Positions 18,201-26,581 of a DNA stretch of 64,000 nucleotides are shown here, piece by piece. The notes under the pieces were generated by a model. It made no database searches and was not told where the DNA came from. It saw only the letters and a list, made by a program, of their open reading frames with translations. Within the stretch, counting starts at the first letter, position 1. The number at the start of each line of letters is the position of its first letter. This DNA is from a virus: the IMG/VR virus record IMGVR_UViG_3300032293_000933, positions 1 to 64,000 of that record; one strand, given 5' to 3'. The position numbers were made by a program, and so were the translations under genes.

Positions 18201-19043
18201 ACTGAAGTTAGAACAAGATTCTCTAACGCTCGTCTGACTGGTCACGACTTCCTCTCAATTGGTGTTGGTAACAAGACTGAGACCAACTATCCAAATGTTA
18301 ATGAAGCAAACGTACAGCAGGGTAGAGAGACCAATAACTTTGGTCCTGGTAGAGTATTCTTCGTCTCCACTGACCAAGGTGGTAACTTCCGTGTTGGTCA
18401 ATTCTTCTCTGTTAACCAGTTAACTGGTGCTGCAACCCTGGATGCTAACGCATTCAACCTGTCAGGTCTGACAGAACTGAGACTGGGTTCGCTGGGTGGT
18501 CAGATTGGTGAAGCAATTAATGAATTCTCATCTGACGAAACTATGAGCGGTAACTCTAATACCGCTTGTCCAACTGAATTTGCAGTTCGTGGATTCTTAC
18601 TTAGAGATAAGATGGGTGTTGAGGCAATGGTTCCACCTAAAGGAACAACTGCTGAGAGACCTGTATCTCTAATCGAAGGTCAGTTCAGATATAATAGTAC
18701 TCTGAAGACCATGGAGTATTACAATGGTACTTCTTGGATTCCTGCAGGAGAAGTAACTCCAACAACAACTTCATCAACTGGTAACATTGTATCTTGGGGA
18801 ACATACTTCGTAAACACCTCTGGTGGTGCTGTTACCCTTACTCTTCCTGCATCACCAAACGTTGGTGATAAGATTACCTTCTATGATGTTGCAAAAACCT
18901 TTGATACTAATGCATTAACAATTGCTCGTAATGGAAAACTGATTCAGGGTGATGCAGATAACTTAACAGTTACAACTGAAAGTGCTGCATTTGCATTGAT
19001 CTTCTCTGGAAATACTTTTGGATGGAGAATCTTCTCGATCTAA
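15225..19043 (+). CDS. Large tail fibre with carbohydrate-binding-like repeats and beta-helix
   Basis: A 1272-residue protein. The first 280 residues hold about five repeats resembling chitin-type carbohydrate-binding modules: WAPSTAYVIDDIVKFGANTY, GGTFYKKNDVVLFGNTQY, WSPGFVYQTGDVVAYQGTSY, SGSTYYKGQLATVGGNTY and a fifth. YYVDPELGSDTFNGSTPD near residue 346 begins a right-handed beta-helix-like region running to about residue 1050. The last 90 residues form a cap shared with the protein at 14395. This architecture suggests receptor or glycan binding. A ribosome binding site (AAAGGA) precedes the ATG and a strong terminator follows the gene. Confidence 0.78.
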   Translation: MADFRLGRLKFNWRSNWAPSTAYVIDDIVKFGANTYVCTTNHTSTASEVNWYATDESYWSLHVEGIRNVGLYSGGTFYKKNDVVLFGNTQYRVTAGIGTTAGLVFAGIGTTGPANPNVTPYVSGFAGEGLWSPGFVYQTGDVVAYQGTSYVAITTTTASVIPPTVLSTEWNVLAEGFNSVGIQTYQSGSTYYKGQLATVGGNTYQLVATSAENVHPTKGLTVGVGTTVVGVAVTAWELFNTGLRYAGTYSTVSEYFRNDVVEYASSSYVGLGSTSFKNITPGTNAAIWGALSIGDSNALLTTKGDILIRDSSAPSRLGIGQTYQALGVGTDRVPTWMTLGDSTRIYYVDPELGSDTFNGSTPDMAFRTLKYACDNASAITNITNVVYDHITGLTTITAPSHGILYPNITVRLADIQFECLSGGRSYNVTGFQYDASSGVGTVTIGAGATGITNGTKIRLRNLEFTCTGGSGITTTIFPDGTRALGYDYVVTNVISPTSFSMNVGVSTINHIYVSGGTCFVGVDTTVFPRSVLTSYYNVIDVVNNNTFTVNAGISTIDHDYVSGGQVINLSPAVVKLSASEFVEQLPITVPPFTSLVGSTLRSSKIRPASGLSTDGLTPNNRQTMFRLSDATTVQGLNVDGLVGFDYDPNRPYELEATTVRTGIGSTACGVYFAFNPNSPILNKSPYVKDCTAFGNPPTDGGSGGAGVGVFIDGNVHASGFKTMVFDAFTNVLSDGAGFILDNDAGSEIVSSFTYYCRWGYYAGGGSRIRSVGGNNSYGDYGVIASGFSTAETARTLRVFGDKLSTVVGTVSGTVGVGMTMRGETSGAYATFINDQISADAIYFKYYPGYGSPSAGIGTTSFIPGEWISFIGAGTTGAIRVATAANAVGGQKGVLVELDLANGSNLPIVGDAIGFTTTRAGVGSDLVNGLPRFYIVNNVTGFTTSYVQHRGSVGLPPVTYSGRVTVTFSPEKTVQTFDTRAGVGTTSTDGGSFTEVRTRFSNARLTGHDFLSIGVGNKTETNYPNVNEANVQQGRETNNFGPGRVFFVSTDQGGNFRVGQFFSVNQLTGAATLDANAFNLSGLTELRLGSLGGQIGEAINEFSSDETMSGNSNTACPTEFAVRGFLLRDKMGVEAMVPPKGTTAERPVSLIEGQFRYNSTLKTMEYYNGTSWIPAGEVTPTTTSSTGNIVSWGTYFVNTSGGAVTLTLPASPNVGDKITFYDVAKTFDTNALTIARNGKLIQGDADNLTVTTESAAFALIFSGNTFGWRIFSI

Positions 19044-19059
19044 TTTTAATATAAAACAT

Positions 19060-19086
19060 AGGGGGGTAGGTCATCTTATCCCCCTT
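19060..19086 (+). terminator. Intrinsic terminator
   Basis: GGGGG ... CCCCC with an interrupted loop region, followed by a short TTT run. It separates the large fibre from the cysteine-rich trio. Confidence 0.7.
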
Positions 19087-19090
19087 TAAC

Positions 19091-19098
19091 CATAAATA
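19091..19098 (+). promoter_or_regulatory. Late promoter CATAAATA
   Basis: Late-type box 21 bases before the first cysteine-rich gene. Confidence 0.6.
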
Positions 19099-19119
19099 AA
19101 AGTAAAACTGGGTTGCAAA

Positions 19120-19914
19120 ATGGCATCATACGCAAGCTATAAAAAAGTTGCTGGAGAAAGTATCGTTGATGGTACAGTCACTGATGGTAAAATAGCGTCT
19201 ACAGCCTTTAAAAACTATTGTGTTAAATGGTTTTTTGGGTCTTTGGGTGATTGTACTCCTGGTTGTTGCTGTCTTTGGACTGTTCCAACTGGTGTCAGGA
19301 GAGTAACTTTTGAACTTTGGGGGTCTGGTGGAAACGGGCACGGAATGTGTTCAACCTCTAGATGTCATCACTATGCTGGTGCTCAAGGTGGATATTACAA
19401 TACCAGAACAATATCGGTTCAAGATGGATGGCAATATACCATCTGTGCTGCTGGAGTTCATCCTTGTGCAAGTATTGAATGCTATGCTTGTGATGGTTGT
19501 TCATCTTATGTGAATGGATGTAACTTAAGTAACTTCTGTGCGATTGGTGGTAAGGGTGGATGCTCCAACACCGACTGGAGCACAATGTGTAACTCTGAAT
19601 TTGGAAGGTGTTGTGTAGATCCTAGTGGAAGTGTTTGGGGTGGTGAATTTGCAATGGGTACACATGCAGGATCATTCTCTGGTTCATTTGCATGTCACTG
19701 CTATCGTCATATTGAATGTTCTTCTGGTGCTCCATTCTTAGGATCTGCATTTGTTAGTGGTGAATTAACCGAATGTTGGATGCGTTGTGGATGTTGGCCT
19801 GTTCCTTACGGTTCTGGTGGACAAGGAGCAATGACCACATACTGTGGTGGTGGTAGCTGCTGTGGCAGAGGATCTACTGGCGGTTCTGGTGTTGTTAAAA
19901 TTACTTACTTCTAA
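19120..19914 (+). CDS. Cysteine-rich adhesin-like virion protein, copy 1
   Basis: A 264-residue protein, first of three tandem paralogues. It has about 27 cysteines, among them GCCCLWTVPTGV, MCSTSRCHHY, PCASIECYACDGC, ECWMRCGCW and YCGGGSCCG. The frame is that of glycine-rich phage tail-fibre domains (WTVPTGV....FELWGSGGNG ... YTICAAG), with many positions turned to Cys. This suggests a compact, metal- or disulfide-stabilised tip. Receptor binding is inferred from family resemblance and location after the fibre genes. A short divergent N-terminus follows a conserved MASYASYKK. Confidence 0.75.
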   Translation: MASYASYKKVAGESIVDGTVTDGKIASTAFKNYCVKWFFGSLGDCTPGCCCLWTVPTGVRRVTFELWGSGGNGHGMCSTSRCHHYAGAQGGYYNTRTISVQDGWQYTICAAGVHPCASIECYACDGCSSYVNGCNLSNFCAIGGKGGCSNTDWSTMCNSEFGRCCVDPSGSVWGGEFAMGTHAGSFSGSFACHCYRHIECSSGAPFLGSAFVSGELTECWMRCGCWPVPYGSGGQGAMTTYCGGGSCCGRGSTGGSGVVKITYF

Positions 19915-19929
19915 GGAGCAGAAATAACC

Positions 19930-20730
19930 ATGGCATCATATGCAAGCTATAAAAAAATTAGTGGCGTCTCCATTGATACTGCATCTTTAACTGCTACAAA
20001 ATTTAATCCTGACGCCAGAAAAACTTTTGGAGTTCAATGGTTTTTTGGATCTCCAAATGCTTGTTCTACTGGTTGTTGCTGTCTTTGGACAGTTCCTACT
20101 GGTGTAACTGCAGTTAATTTTGAAGTTTGGGGATCTGGAGGAAGTGGAGCAGGTGCATGTTCAACCTCTAGATGTCAGCATTGGAGAGGATCTGGTGGTG
20201 GTGCATATAACTCAAAAATAATCACAGTATCTCCTGGATGGACTTATACAATTTGTGCAGCAGGAAATGGTCCTTGTTGTAGATTTGAGTGTCAAGGTTG
20301 TTGGGGATGTGCATCCTACGTGAATGGATGTAACTTATCAAACTTCTGCGGTCAAGGTGGATCTCCTGGTTGTGCTACTGGTGACTGGACAACTCCTTGC
20401 CATAGTGCTTGGGATTGTTGTTTGCAAGCAGGAAATAATGGTGGTGATTTTGGATATATGAATCACTCTGGTGCTTTTGGATCAGTTGAATGGTGGTTTG
20501 CTGTTGGATTCTGTCATTGTCATCATCAACAAACAAGAGCAACTTCTGCTCCATTAATTGGAACAGAAGTTCAAATGGCAATTAACTATTGTTGGATGAG
20601 ATGTGCATGTTGGACCGTTCCTTATGGTCATGGTGGACAAAACGCAATGAGTTCATATTGTGGCGGTGGCAACTGCTGTGGTCAAGGTAATATGGGCGGA
20701 CCTGGACTTGTTCGTGCTACTTATTATTAA
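19930..20730 (+). CDS. Cysteine-rich adhesin-like virion protein, copy 2
   Basis: 266 residues, paralogous along its whole length to the neighbours. The cysteine framework is conserved (GCCCLWTVPTGV, ACSTSRCQHW, FECQGCWGCASYVNGCNL, YCWMRCACW, YCGGGNCCG), while the loops differ, most strongly at residues 140-215 (GDWTTPCHSAWDCCLQAGN, VGFCHCHHQQTRA). It starts 15 bases after copy 1 in the same frame-like arrangement. Variable loops on a conserved scaffold fit a set of alternative or heteromeric receptor-binding tips. Confidence 0.75.
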   Translation: MASYASYKKISGVSIDTASLTATKFNPDARKTFGVQWFFGSPNACSTGCCCLWTVPTGVTAVNFEVWGSGGSGAGACSTSRCQHWRGSGGGAYNSKIITVSPGWTYTICAAGNGPCCRFECQGCWGCASYVNGCNLSNFCGQGGSPGCATGDWTTPCHSAWDCCLQAGNNGGDFGYMNHSGAFGSVEWWFAVGFCHCHHQQTRATSAPLIGTEVQMAINYCWMRCACWTVPYGHGGQNAMSSYCGGGNCCGQGNMGGPGLVRATYY

Positions 20731-20736
20731 TAAATA
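20729..20736 (+). promoter_or_regulatory. Late-promoter-like AATAAATA
   Basis: Box overlapping the stop of copy 2 and 20 bases before copy 3. Confidence 0.45.
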
Positions 20737-20756
20737 GAAAAAAAGGATTTGCAACG

Positions 20757-21548
20757 ATGGCATCATACGCAAGCTATAAAAAAATTGACGCATCGGTTCA
20801 AGTAGACGATAATAGTATTCCAGCAACTGCTGTTGCTTCTGGAGCATTTGATACTTGGTGTGTTAAATGGTTTTATGGGACTCCAAATAGATGTTCTCCT
20901 GGTTGTTGCTGTCTTTGGACTGTTCCAACTGGCGTCAGAAAAGTTTATTTTCAACTTTGGGGGTCTGGTGGAAACGGTCATGGAATGTGTTCAACCTCTA
21001 GATGTCAGCATTATGCAGGAGCTCAAGGTGGATTTTATAATGCAAAAATGTTAACAGTGTGTCCAGGATGGACTTATACCATTTGTGCTGCTGGAGTTCA
21101 TCCTTGTGAATCCATTGAATGTTTTGCTTGTCATGGTTGTGCATCCTATGTAAATGGTTGCAATTTATCCAATTTCTGTGCTATGGGCGGTGATGGTGGA
21201 TGTGCTAATGGTAACTGGCAAGAGGCTTGCTTCTCAGATTGGGGTAGATGTTGTGCAGCTCCAGGAGCTATGGGTGGAGATTTTGGTATGAATAACCATA
21301 GAGGGGCGTTCTTTGTTCAAACTTCTAATTGCCATTGCCATTGTCAAGGATCATCACCAACTGCAGCACCATTTATTGGAACACAAGTTCAAACTCAAAT
21401 TCATGAATGTTGGATGCGTTGTGGTTGCTGGACTTCACCATACGGACATGGTGGACAAGGAGCAATGACCACATACTGTGGTGGTAGTAGCTGCTGTGGT
21501 CAAGGTTCAACAGGAGGTCCAGGATTAGTTAAGATAAGTTTCCTATAA
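20757..21548 (+). CDS. Cysteine-rich adhesin-like virion protein, copy 3
   Basis: 263 residues, closer to copy 1 than to copy 2 (shared FNFGGL/LWGSGGNGHGMCSTSRC region, CAAGVHPC.SIECFACHGC, ECWMRCGCW). Its first bases repeat those of copies 1 and 2 almost exactly (ATGGCATCATACGCAAGC). The middle region around residues 165-205 differs and is His/Cys-rich (TSNCHCHCQGSS). The function is likely the same as for the other copies. Confidence 0.75.
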   Translation: MASYASYKKIDASVQVDDNSIPATAVASGAFDTWCVKWFYGTPNRCSPGCCCLWTVPTGVRKVYFQLWGSGGNGHGMCSTSRCQHYAGAQGGFYNAKMLTVCPGWTYTICAAGVHPCESIECFACHGCASYVNGCNLSNFCAMGGDGGCANGNWQEACFSDWGRCCAAPGAMGGDFGMNNHRGAFFVQTSNCHCHCQGSSPTAAPFIGTQVQTQIHECWMRCGCWTSPYGHGGQGAMTTYCGGSSCCGQGSTGGPGLVKISFL

Positions 21549-21551
21549 ATA
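21544..21551 (+). promoter_or_regulatory. Late promoter TATAAATA
   Basis: Exact late box overlapping the TAA stop of copy 3, 38 bases before the gene at 21590. Confidence 0.65.
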
Positions 21552-21589
21552 ATAAAAAGACCATTTATTTTTTTTAGATAGTAATACCC

Positions 21590-22333
21590 ATGGCAAAAAT
21601 TATTTCAGTAGAATTTGATCTTGGTTTACCTAACGAATACATGGTAGACCACTCTCAGTCGGAAGGTAAAACTCGTAAATTTACCTACCATGGTCCTGAT
21701 AAAATTTATTTACAACTTGGTGAAGACGGTACAGAAAAGCATGGTCCTTTAATTGAAGATGATATTATTGACGGTAGACCTGTTCCCGCAGATGTTGTTG
21801 AATGGTATGAAGTTGATTGTGCAACAAATCCTCTAGTGTGTCAATTAAGAGGACCAGTTTTAAATGAACTTCAGGAATCGTATGATGATGAACCATATGT
21901 TCATCCAAATTCACCAGTTCTTGATGGAACAAGTACAATGAAAATTTATGGTCCACCAAAACCATGCGACATTTATGATGCAACAACTGGAATTAAAAAA
22001 GAGGCAGATGGGTCTCTTTCTGTAAGAAAGATATCTGCACTTGAAGCAATTCATGGGGATGAAAAAAATATCACAATACTTGATCTTAAAAGACAAAGAG
22101 ATCAACTTCTTAGAAATAGTGATGGACAAGTTGCGCCAGACATGCCAATTGGGTTAAGAACAGAATGGGAATCCTATCGTCAAAAATTAAGAGACTTTCC
22201 TGCAGTAATTGAATCTGCTGGAATTGATCCAAATATTGCATTCTACATGTTCCCTGACCAACCTGCTGGTGTAACTTCTGAGGCAGAGTATCAAATTCTA
22301 TTGGAACAGCAAGCAAAAGCAGCAGAAGGTTAA
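21590..22333 (+). CDS. Tail-fibre assembly chaperone-like protein
   Basis: A 247-residue protein. The C-terminal third (LKRQRDQLLRNSDGQVAPD ... EWESYRQKLRDFPAVIE) has the signature of phage tail-assembly-chaperone domains, in which R..LL..SD is followed by W..YRQ.LRD.P. The N-terminal part is beta-rich and acidic with no clear family. It lies directly after the cysteine-rich trio, so it may help fold or attach these proteins. No membrane segment or signal peptide. Confidence 0.72.
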   Translation: MAKIISVEFDLGLPNEYMVDHSQSEGKTRKFTYHGPDKIYLQLGEDGTEKHGPLIEDDIIDGRPVPADVVEWYEVDCATNPLVCQLRGPVLNELQESYDDEPYVHPNSPVLDGTSTMKIYGPPKPCDIYDATTGIKKEADGSLSVRKISALEAIHGDEKNITILDLKRQRDQLLRNSDGQVAPDMPIGLRTEWESYRQKLRDFPAVIESAGIDPNIAFYMFPDQPAGVTSEAEYQILLEQQAKAAEG

Positions 22334-22361
22334 TATATAATTTGAAGTTTATATTATTGTT

Positions 22362-22895
22362 ATGAGTTATACTTTATATAATTTTGATTATATTAGAGAT
22401 AATCAATTAGAAATAATTAATGAACTGAAGATATCCTATGATAATATGGTAAAATATGGAGTCTTTGACGCGACAAAGGCTTATATTTACTATAATATCT
22501 TTGGGGTATCTTCTCCTTCTATACACATGTATAGAATTTATCAAAAAGTTAGAGAAATTGTAAGGGAAAAATTTCCTACAGAAATTTTGTGGATACAATC
22601 GTGGTTAAATTATCATGATTATGACCAAGTTTTAGGTTGGCATAATCATAGTGCTGGTTGGCATGGATATATTTCCATTGAACCTCAAGACACTATAACA
22701 GAATTTGAAAACTGGACTATTGATAATGAATGTGGTAACATTTATTTTGGACCTGGAAAACATTCTCATCGGGTAGTTAATCTTAGAAAATATAAAGGTA
22801 AGAGAATAACTTTGGGATTTGATATTATATTTGCAAATGATTATGGTGAGAATGCTTTACCTACAGAAAATTTTGGAGCAATTCCTTTACTATAA
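22362..22895 (+). CDS. 2OG-Fe(II) oxygenase-like protein
   Basis: A 177-residue protein with the double-stranded beta-helix pattern of phage 2OG oxygenases: LGWHNHSAGWHGYISIEP (likely metal His residues), NIYFGPGKHSHRVVNL (distal His) and RITLGFDIIF. These enzymes hydroxylate with iron and 2-oxoglutarate, but the substrate is unknown. First gene of the accessory cassette; it overlaps the next gene by one base. Confidence 0.65.
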   Translation: MSYTLYNFDYIRDNQLEIINELKISYDNMVKYGVFDATKAYIYYNIFGVSSPSIHMYRIYQKVREIVREKFPTEILWIQSWLNYHDYDQVLGWHNHSAGWHGYISIEPQDTITEFENWTIDNECGNIYFGPGKHSHRVVNLRKYKGKRITLGFDIIFANDYGENALPTENFGAIPLL

Positions 22896-23599
22896 TGTTT
22901 GAAGTAAATACTGATTTAAGAATAAAGATAGAAAGAGTCCAGGATGTTTATTGGTCTGCAACAGACACTGGAATAGTTAGGTTTGATTCATCTCGTCCAG
23001 TAGAAAAATTAATTTTTATTATTGACAATTTTTATCAAAATCCAGATGAAATTAGAAAATTAACAAAAGAATCTGAATTATATACCGACGAAGATAAACT
23101 TGCAGGTGCAATAGGTAGAAGAGTTTGGAGAGAAGAACCAGAATTAATGTATGAGATGGCATATCAAATGTGTCATGTTTTTGAACAACTATGTCAACAT
23201 GAAGACTGGCAACTTGAATTTGATAAAGAACACCATTATCAAAAATGGAACTCAATGAGATTCGTTGTTAATGTAACTAATAATAAAGAAATTGTTGATT
23301 CTGGAAGGAACTGGGACACTATATGCCATATAGACGGTCCTTATAATAAATGGGCATCTTTGGTTTACTTAAATACTCCAGAGGAATATGGTGAAGAGGG
23401 ATCTGTTCCAGGAACAGGATTTTATTCTGTTGTTCCTCCAAATTCTGATGGATCAATTAATAAACCAAAGTTGCAATATGTATGCCCAGTGAAGTATAAT
23501 AGGGCAGTATTGTATGATGCAAATATGGTTCATGGTGCTATTATGGAACCAGATATGTATAAAGATTATGATAGACTGACTCAAATCATGTTCTTTTAA
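22895..23599 (+). CDS. DUF6445-like putative oxygenase
   Basis: A 234-residue protein. FIIDNFYQNPDEIRKL near residue 48 is typical of DUF6445-type proteins, which are predicted to adopt a 2OG-oxygenase fold. CHIDGPYNKWASLVYLNTPE and GTGFYS form the metal-site region, and RAVLYDANMVHGAI with RLTQIMFF the distal His and Arg. Families of this kind occur next to flavin halogenases in bacteria, and a halogenase lies 3 kb downstream here. The assignment rests on motif memory and needs a profile search. Confidence 0.62.
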   Translation: MFEVNTDLRIKIERVQDVYWSATDTGIVRFDSSRPVEKLIFIIDNFYQNPDEIRKLTKESELYTDEDKLAGAIGRRVWREEPELMYEMAYQMCHVFEQLCQHEDWQLEFDKEHHYQKWNSMRFVVNVTNNKEIVDSGRNWDTICHIDGPYNKWASLVYLNTPEEYGEEGSVPGTGFYSVVPPNSDGSINKPKLQYVCPVKYNRAVLYDANMVHGAIMEPDMYKDYDRLTQIMFF

Positions 23600-23604
23600 T
23601 TGAT

Positions 23605-23611
23605 CTAAATA
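23605..23611 (+). promoter_or_regulatory. Late-promoter-like CTAAATA
   Basis: Box 52 bases before the glycosyltransferase gene at 23664. It may drive the accessory cassette late in infection. Confidence 0.45.
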
Positions 23612-23663
23612 ATTCAAATTATGCTATTAAGATAGCAATATTAATTCACATTGAGGTTGACCA

Positions 23664-24779
23664 ATGAGATCTAAGGTATTTTTTATTAATGGTGGAGCTG
23701 GTCGAGTAATCTGCTCCATTCCTGCATTTGAGAAGTATGCAGAAACTCATGATGATTTTATCATTGTTTGTGAAGGAGGGACAGATTTCTATAAAGGACA
23801 TCCCACCCTTCATGATAAAGTTTTTGATAATTGGCATAAAGGATTGTTTGAAAACGAAATCAAACATAGAGATTGTATATCTCCTGAGCCATATAGGGAA
23901 TGGCATTATTACAATCAAAAGTGCAGTCTTGCCCAAGCTTTTGATATCATTATCAATGACTTGGATCAACCAAGAGACCTTCCAAAACCAACTATTATTT
24001 TGGATAAGTCTGAAATTGTTCAAGGATTTAATGTTATTGAAGAGATTAAAGCAGGAACAGGTAAAGATAAAGTTCTTGTTGTACAACCATTTGGCAGATC
24101 TGTCGAGCAAATGGGAAGTGACTTTATTATTGACCGTACCTCAAGAAGTTTTTCTTTAAATAATATTGTTCAAATTATCAATGAACTTAAAAAAGATTAT
24201 GCAATTGTAATCATGAGTGAGATTCATTTTCCTTTAGAAGAAAATGAAGAAAAATCAAAATATAAAGTTGCCAGACCTCAAATTGCTGACATGAGAACAT
24301 GGGCAGGTATAATTAACGCTGCAGATCATTTTCTTGGGTGTGATAGTATGGGTCAACACATAGCAAGAGCACTGGATAAAACTGCTACAGTTGTAACTGG
24401 TTCAACTTATCCTATTAACATTTCATATCCAAGTCATTCTGATTTTGATATTGTTGATGTTGGTGAAAACAGGAGAATATATTCTCCTATCAGGATTGCA
24501 ATTGATGAGGTGTCTGATAGATTTAACGATGAATCTATGGAATTAACTAAAGAACAGACAAAACAAATTATTGAGTCTGTTAAAAAAAGGATGGGCAAAT
24601 CAGTAGCTTATACTGGGTCTTTAAAATTAGAGCAAAAAGATATCGCAGCATCACCATGTAATTTACCAGAAAAGAAGCAAACATATTTTAAAATAGATAC
24701 AAATAAAAATTCTAAAGGATTCGGCACAGCAACTCCTCTAGACAAGCAAACTGAAAACATTCTTCAAAAACTTAAGTGA
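23664..24779 (+). CDS. Glycosyltransferase family 9-like (heptosyltransferase-type)
   Basis: A 371-residue protein. INGGAGRVICSIPAFEKYA at the N-terminus and GIINAADHFLGCDSMGQHIARAL with VVTGSTYPIN near residues 215-255 match the N- and C-terminal lobes of GT9 ADP-heptose transferases. The last 60 residues are polar and probably flexible. GT9 enzymes add heptose from ADP-heptose, and the cassette encodes HldE- and HldD-like enzymes, so heptose is the most likely donor sugar. The acceptor is unknown. Confidence 0.72.
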   Translation: MRSKVFFINGGAGRVICSIPAFEKYAETHDDFIIVCEGGTDFYKGHPTLHDKVFDNWHKGLFENEIKHRDCISPEPYREWHYYNQKCSLAQAFDIIINDLDQPRDLPKPTIILDKSEIVQGFNVIEEIKAGTGKDKVLVVQPFGRSVEQMGSDFIIDRTSRSFSLNNIVQIINELKKDYAIVIMSEIHFPLEENEEKSKYKVARPQIADMRTWAGIINAADHFLGCDSMGQHIARALDKTATVVTGSTYPINISYPSHSDFDIVDVGENRRIYSPIRIAIDEVSDRFNDESMELTKEQTKQIIESVKKRMGKSVAYTGSLKLEQKDIAASPCNLPEKKQTYFKIDTNKNSKGFGTATPLDKQTENILQKLK

Positions 24780-24787
24780 GGTAATAT

Positions 24788-26581
24788 ATGGCAGAATGGA
24801 TTGCGGCTGTTGCCAGAGGACATAACTCTGGCGTTTGTTTACTTCACAATGGAGAAATTGTTTTATCGATTGAGGAAGAGAGACTATCTAGACATAAGTA
24901 TGATGGTGGACCATTGGCATCAATGGTTAAAATACTTGAATATACTGATAAATTAGATTACCTTGTCATTGCCCACACTCAACCTTTAGGGTCTGCTGGT
25001 ACAATTGATTTTACTGGTGATGATCTTTATACTGGAATGGCAAGAAAGTTGGGATTGATTGATAGGAAGTGTGACCCTTATAATCATCCACAAGTTATTG
25101 ATTTAAGTAGAACACATCATAAACTCCATGCAGCATGTGCTTTTTATAGATCTGGATTTAAATCTGCAGTATCTGTAGTCGTTGATGGTGCTGGTACTTT
25201 TATTCCAATGAATCTTGGTAGAACTCAAGAGATGACTTGGGAGTTGGAATCGATATTTTCTTGCGAATATCCTGCAAATATTAAAACAATTTATAAACAT
25301 CAAGCTGGAAAAGGTCCTTGGGGGTCTGCTAAAATTCCTTTTATGGATAGCACTGGTGAAGATGAAGAGGGAACTCATGAATTAATTCTGGATGAAAGTG
25401 CTGGTATTACCAAAGCATATGAAGCTGTTACTCAATATTGTGGATGGCCACCTATTGAAGCAGGTAAGACAATGGGATTGTTCCCTTATGGGCAACCAAA
25501 TGAAAATATTCCTAAAATTTACACTGATGGTGGCGGCGGTTTATGGAAAACTGCTGATAGAAATGTAATTGTTCCAACATATCCAAATGGAGCTGTTGTT
25601 AATGAGGGTAGATATGAATCTTTATATACTCCCTCTGATTGTGAAGATTTGACTCTACTCGAAAATCGTAGAGATATGGCTTATGCAATTCAAGTAGAAT
25701 CCCAGGCAATGGTTCTTGATTTGATTCGTAAGGCTGTGGATATGAGTGGTAACAATAATGTGGTTCTTTCTGGTGGATACGGTTTGAATTGTGTTGCAAA
25801 TTATTGGTATCTTGAACAACTAAAAGATGAAAATATTAATCTGTTTGTGGAACCAGTAAGTAATGACGCTGGGACTGCGATAGGAGCAGCTTTGTTAACA
25901 TACCATCGAGTCACTGAAAGTGATACAATTAGAACTAAAATTGATGATCTTTATACTGGCCCCTCTTATATGTACACTGAAAATCAAATTAATCAAACTG
26001 CTGAAAAATATAATGCAACTTCAGTAATTAATGCAACTCATGAAGATGTAATTGATTTAATTACCAGTAAAAATATTGTTGCTTTATTCCAAGGTAGATC
26101 AGAAGCAGGTCCTAGAGCACTTGGGAATAGATCTATTCTTTATGATCCTCGTGATCCTAAAGGAAAGGACCATGTAAATACAATTAAACGCAGAGAATAC
26201 TTCCGACCATTTGCTGGATCTATCCTTCAGGATTGTGTTCATGATTGGTTTGATCTTCGTGGGATGGAAGATACTCCATTTATGATGTATGCTGTTAAGT
26301 GTCAAGAAGGAATAGAAGAAAAAATTCCAGCCATCATTCATGTTGATGGTACTTGTAGAATTCAAACAGTTACTCAGGAGCAAAATAAACATTATTATGA
26401 TTTGATTAATGTGTTTTATGAGAGAACTGGATGCCCTATTATCTTCAATACTTCATTTAATCTCGGAGGAGAACCTCTTGTAGAGACTTTAGATGATGCT
26501 TGTAGAACTCTAGCTAATTCTGGAATTGAATATCTATATCTTCCTGAGTATGGTAAATTAATCACAATTAAAAACAAATGA
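24788..26581 (+). CDS. O-carbamoyltransferase, NodU/CmcH/TobZ family (copy 1)
   Basis: A full-length 597-residue protein. The N-terminal Kae1-like domain has ARGHNSGVCLLHNGEI and the metal-site RTHHKLHAACAFYRSGF (near residue 107), then LSGGYGLNCVANYWYL. The C-terminal YrdC-like domain has FQGRSEAGPRALGNRS (near 435) and IFNTSFNLGGEPLVE. The family uses carbamoyl phosphate and ATP to carbamoylate sugars or antibiotics. It overlaps the halogenase gene by four bases, so the two are co-translated. One of three family members in the cassette. Confidence 0.92.
   Translation: MAEWIAAVARGHNSGVCLLHNGEIVLSIEEERLSRHKYDGGPLASMVKILEYTDKLDYLVIAHTQPLGSAGTIDFTGDDLYTGMARKLGLIDRKCDPYNHPQVIDLSRTHHKLHAACAFYRSGFKSAVSVVVDGAGTFIPMNLGRTQEMTWELESIFSCEYPANIKTIYKHQAGKGPWGSAKIPFMDSTGEDEEGTHELILDESAGITKAYEAVTQYCGWPPIEAGKTMGLFPYGQPNENIPKIYTDGGGGLWKTADRNVIVPTYPNGAVVNEGRYESLYTPSDCEDLTLLENRRDMAYAIQVESQAMVLDLIRKAVDMSGNNNVVLSGGYGLNCVANYWYLEQLKDENINLFVEPVSNDAGTAIGAALLTYHRVTESDTIRTKIDDLYTGPSYMYTENQINQTAEKYNATSVINATHEDVIDLITSKNIVALFQGRSEAGPRALGNRSILYDPRDPKGKDHVNTIKRREYFRPFAGSILQDCVHDWFDLRGMEDTPFMMYAVKCQEGIEEKIPAIIHVDGTCRIQTVTQEQNKHYYDLINVFYERTGCPIIFNTSFNLGGEPLVETLDDACRTLANSGIEYLYLPEYGKLITIKNK

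Noticed and set aside
19120-21548. Metallothionein-like proteins
   Set aside because: Cysteines are abundant, but the length, glycine pattern and WTVPTGV..F.LWGSGG frame fit fibre adhesin domains, and the genes lie in the late tail region.
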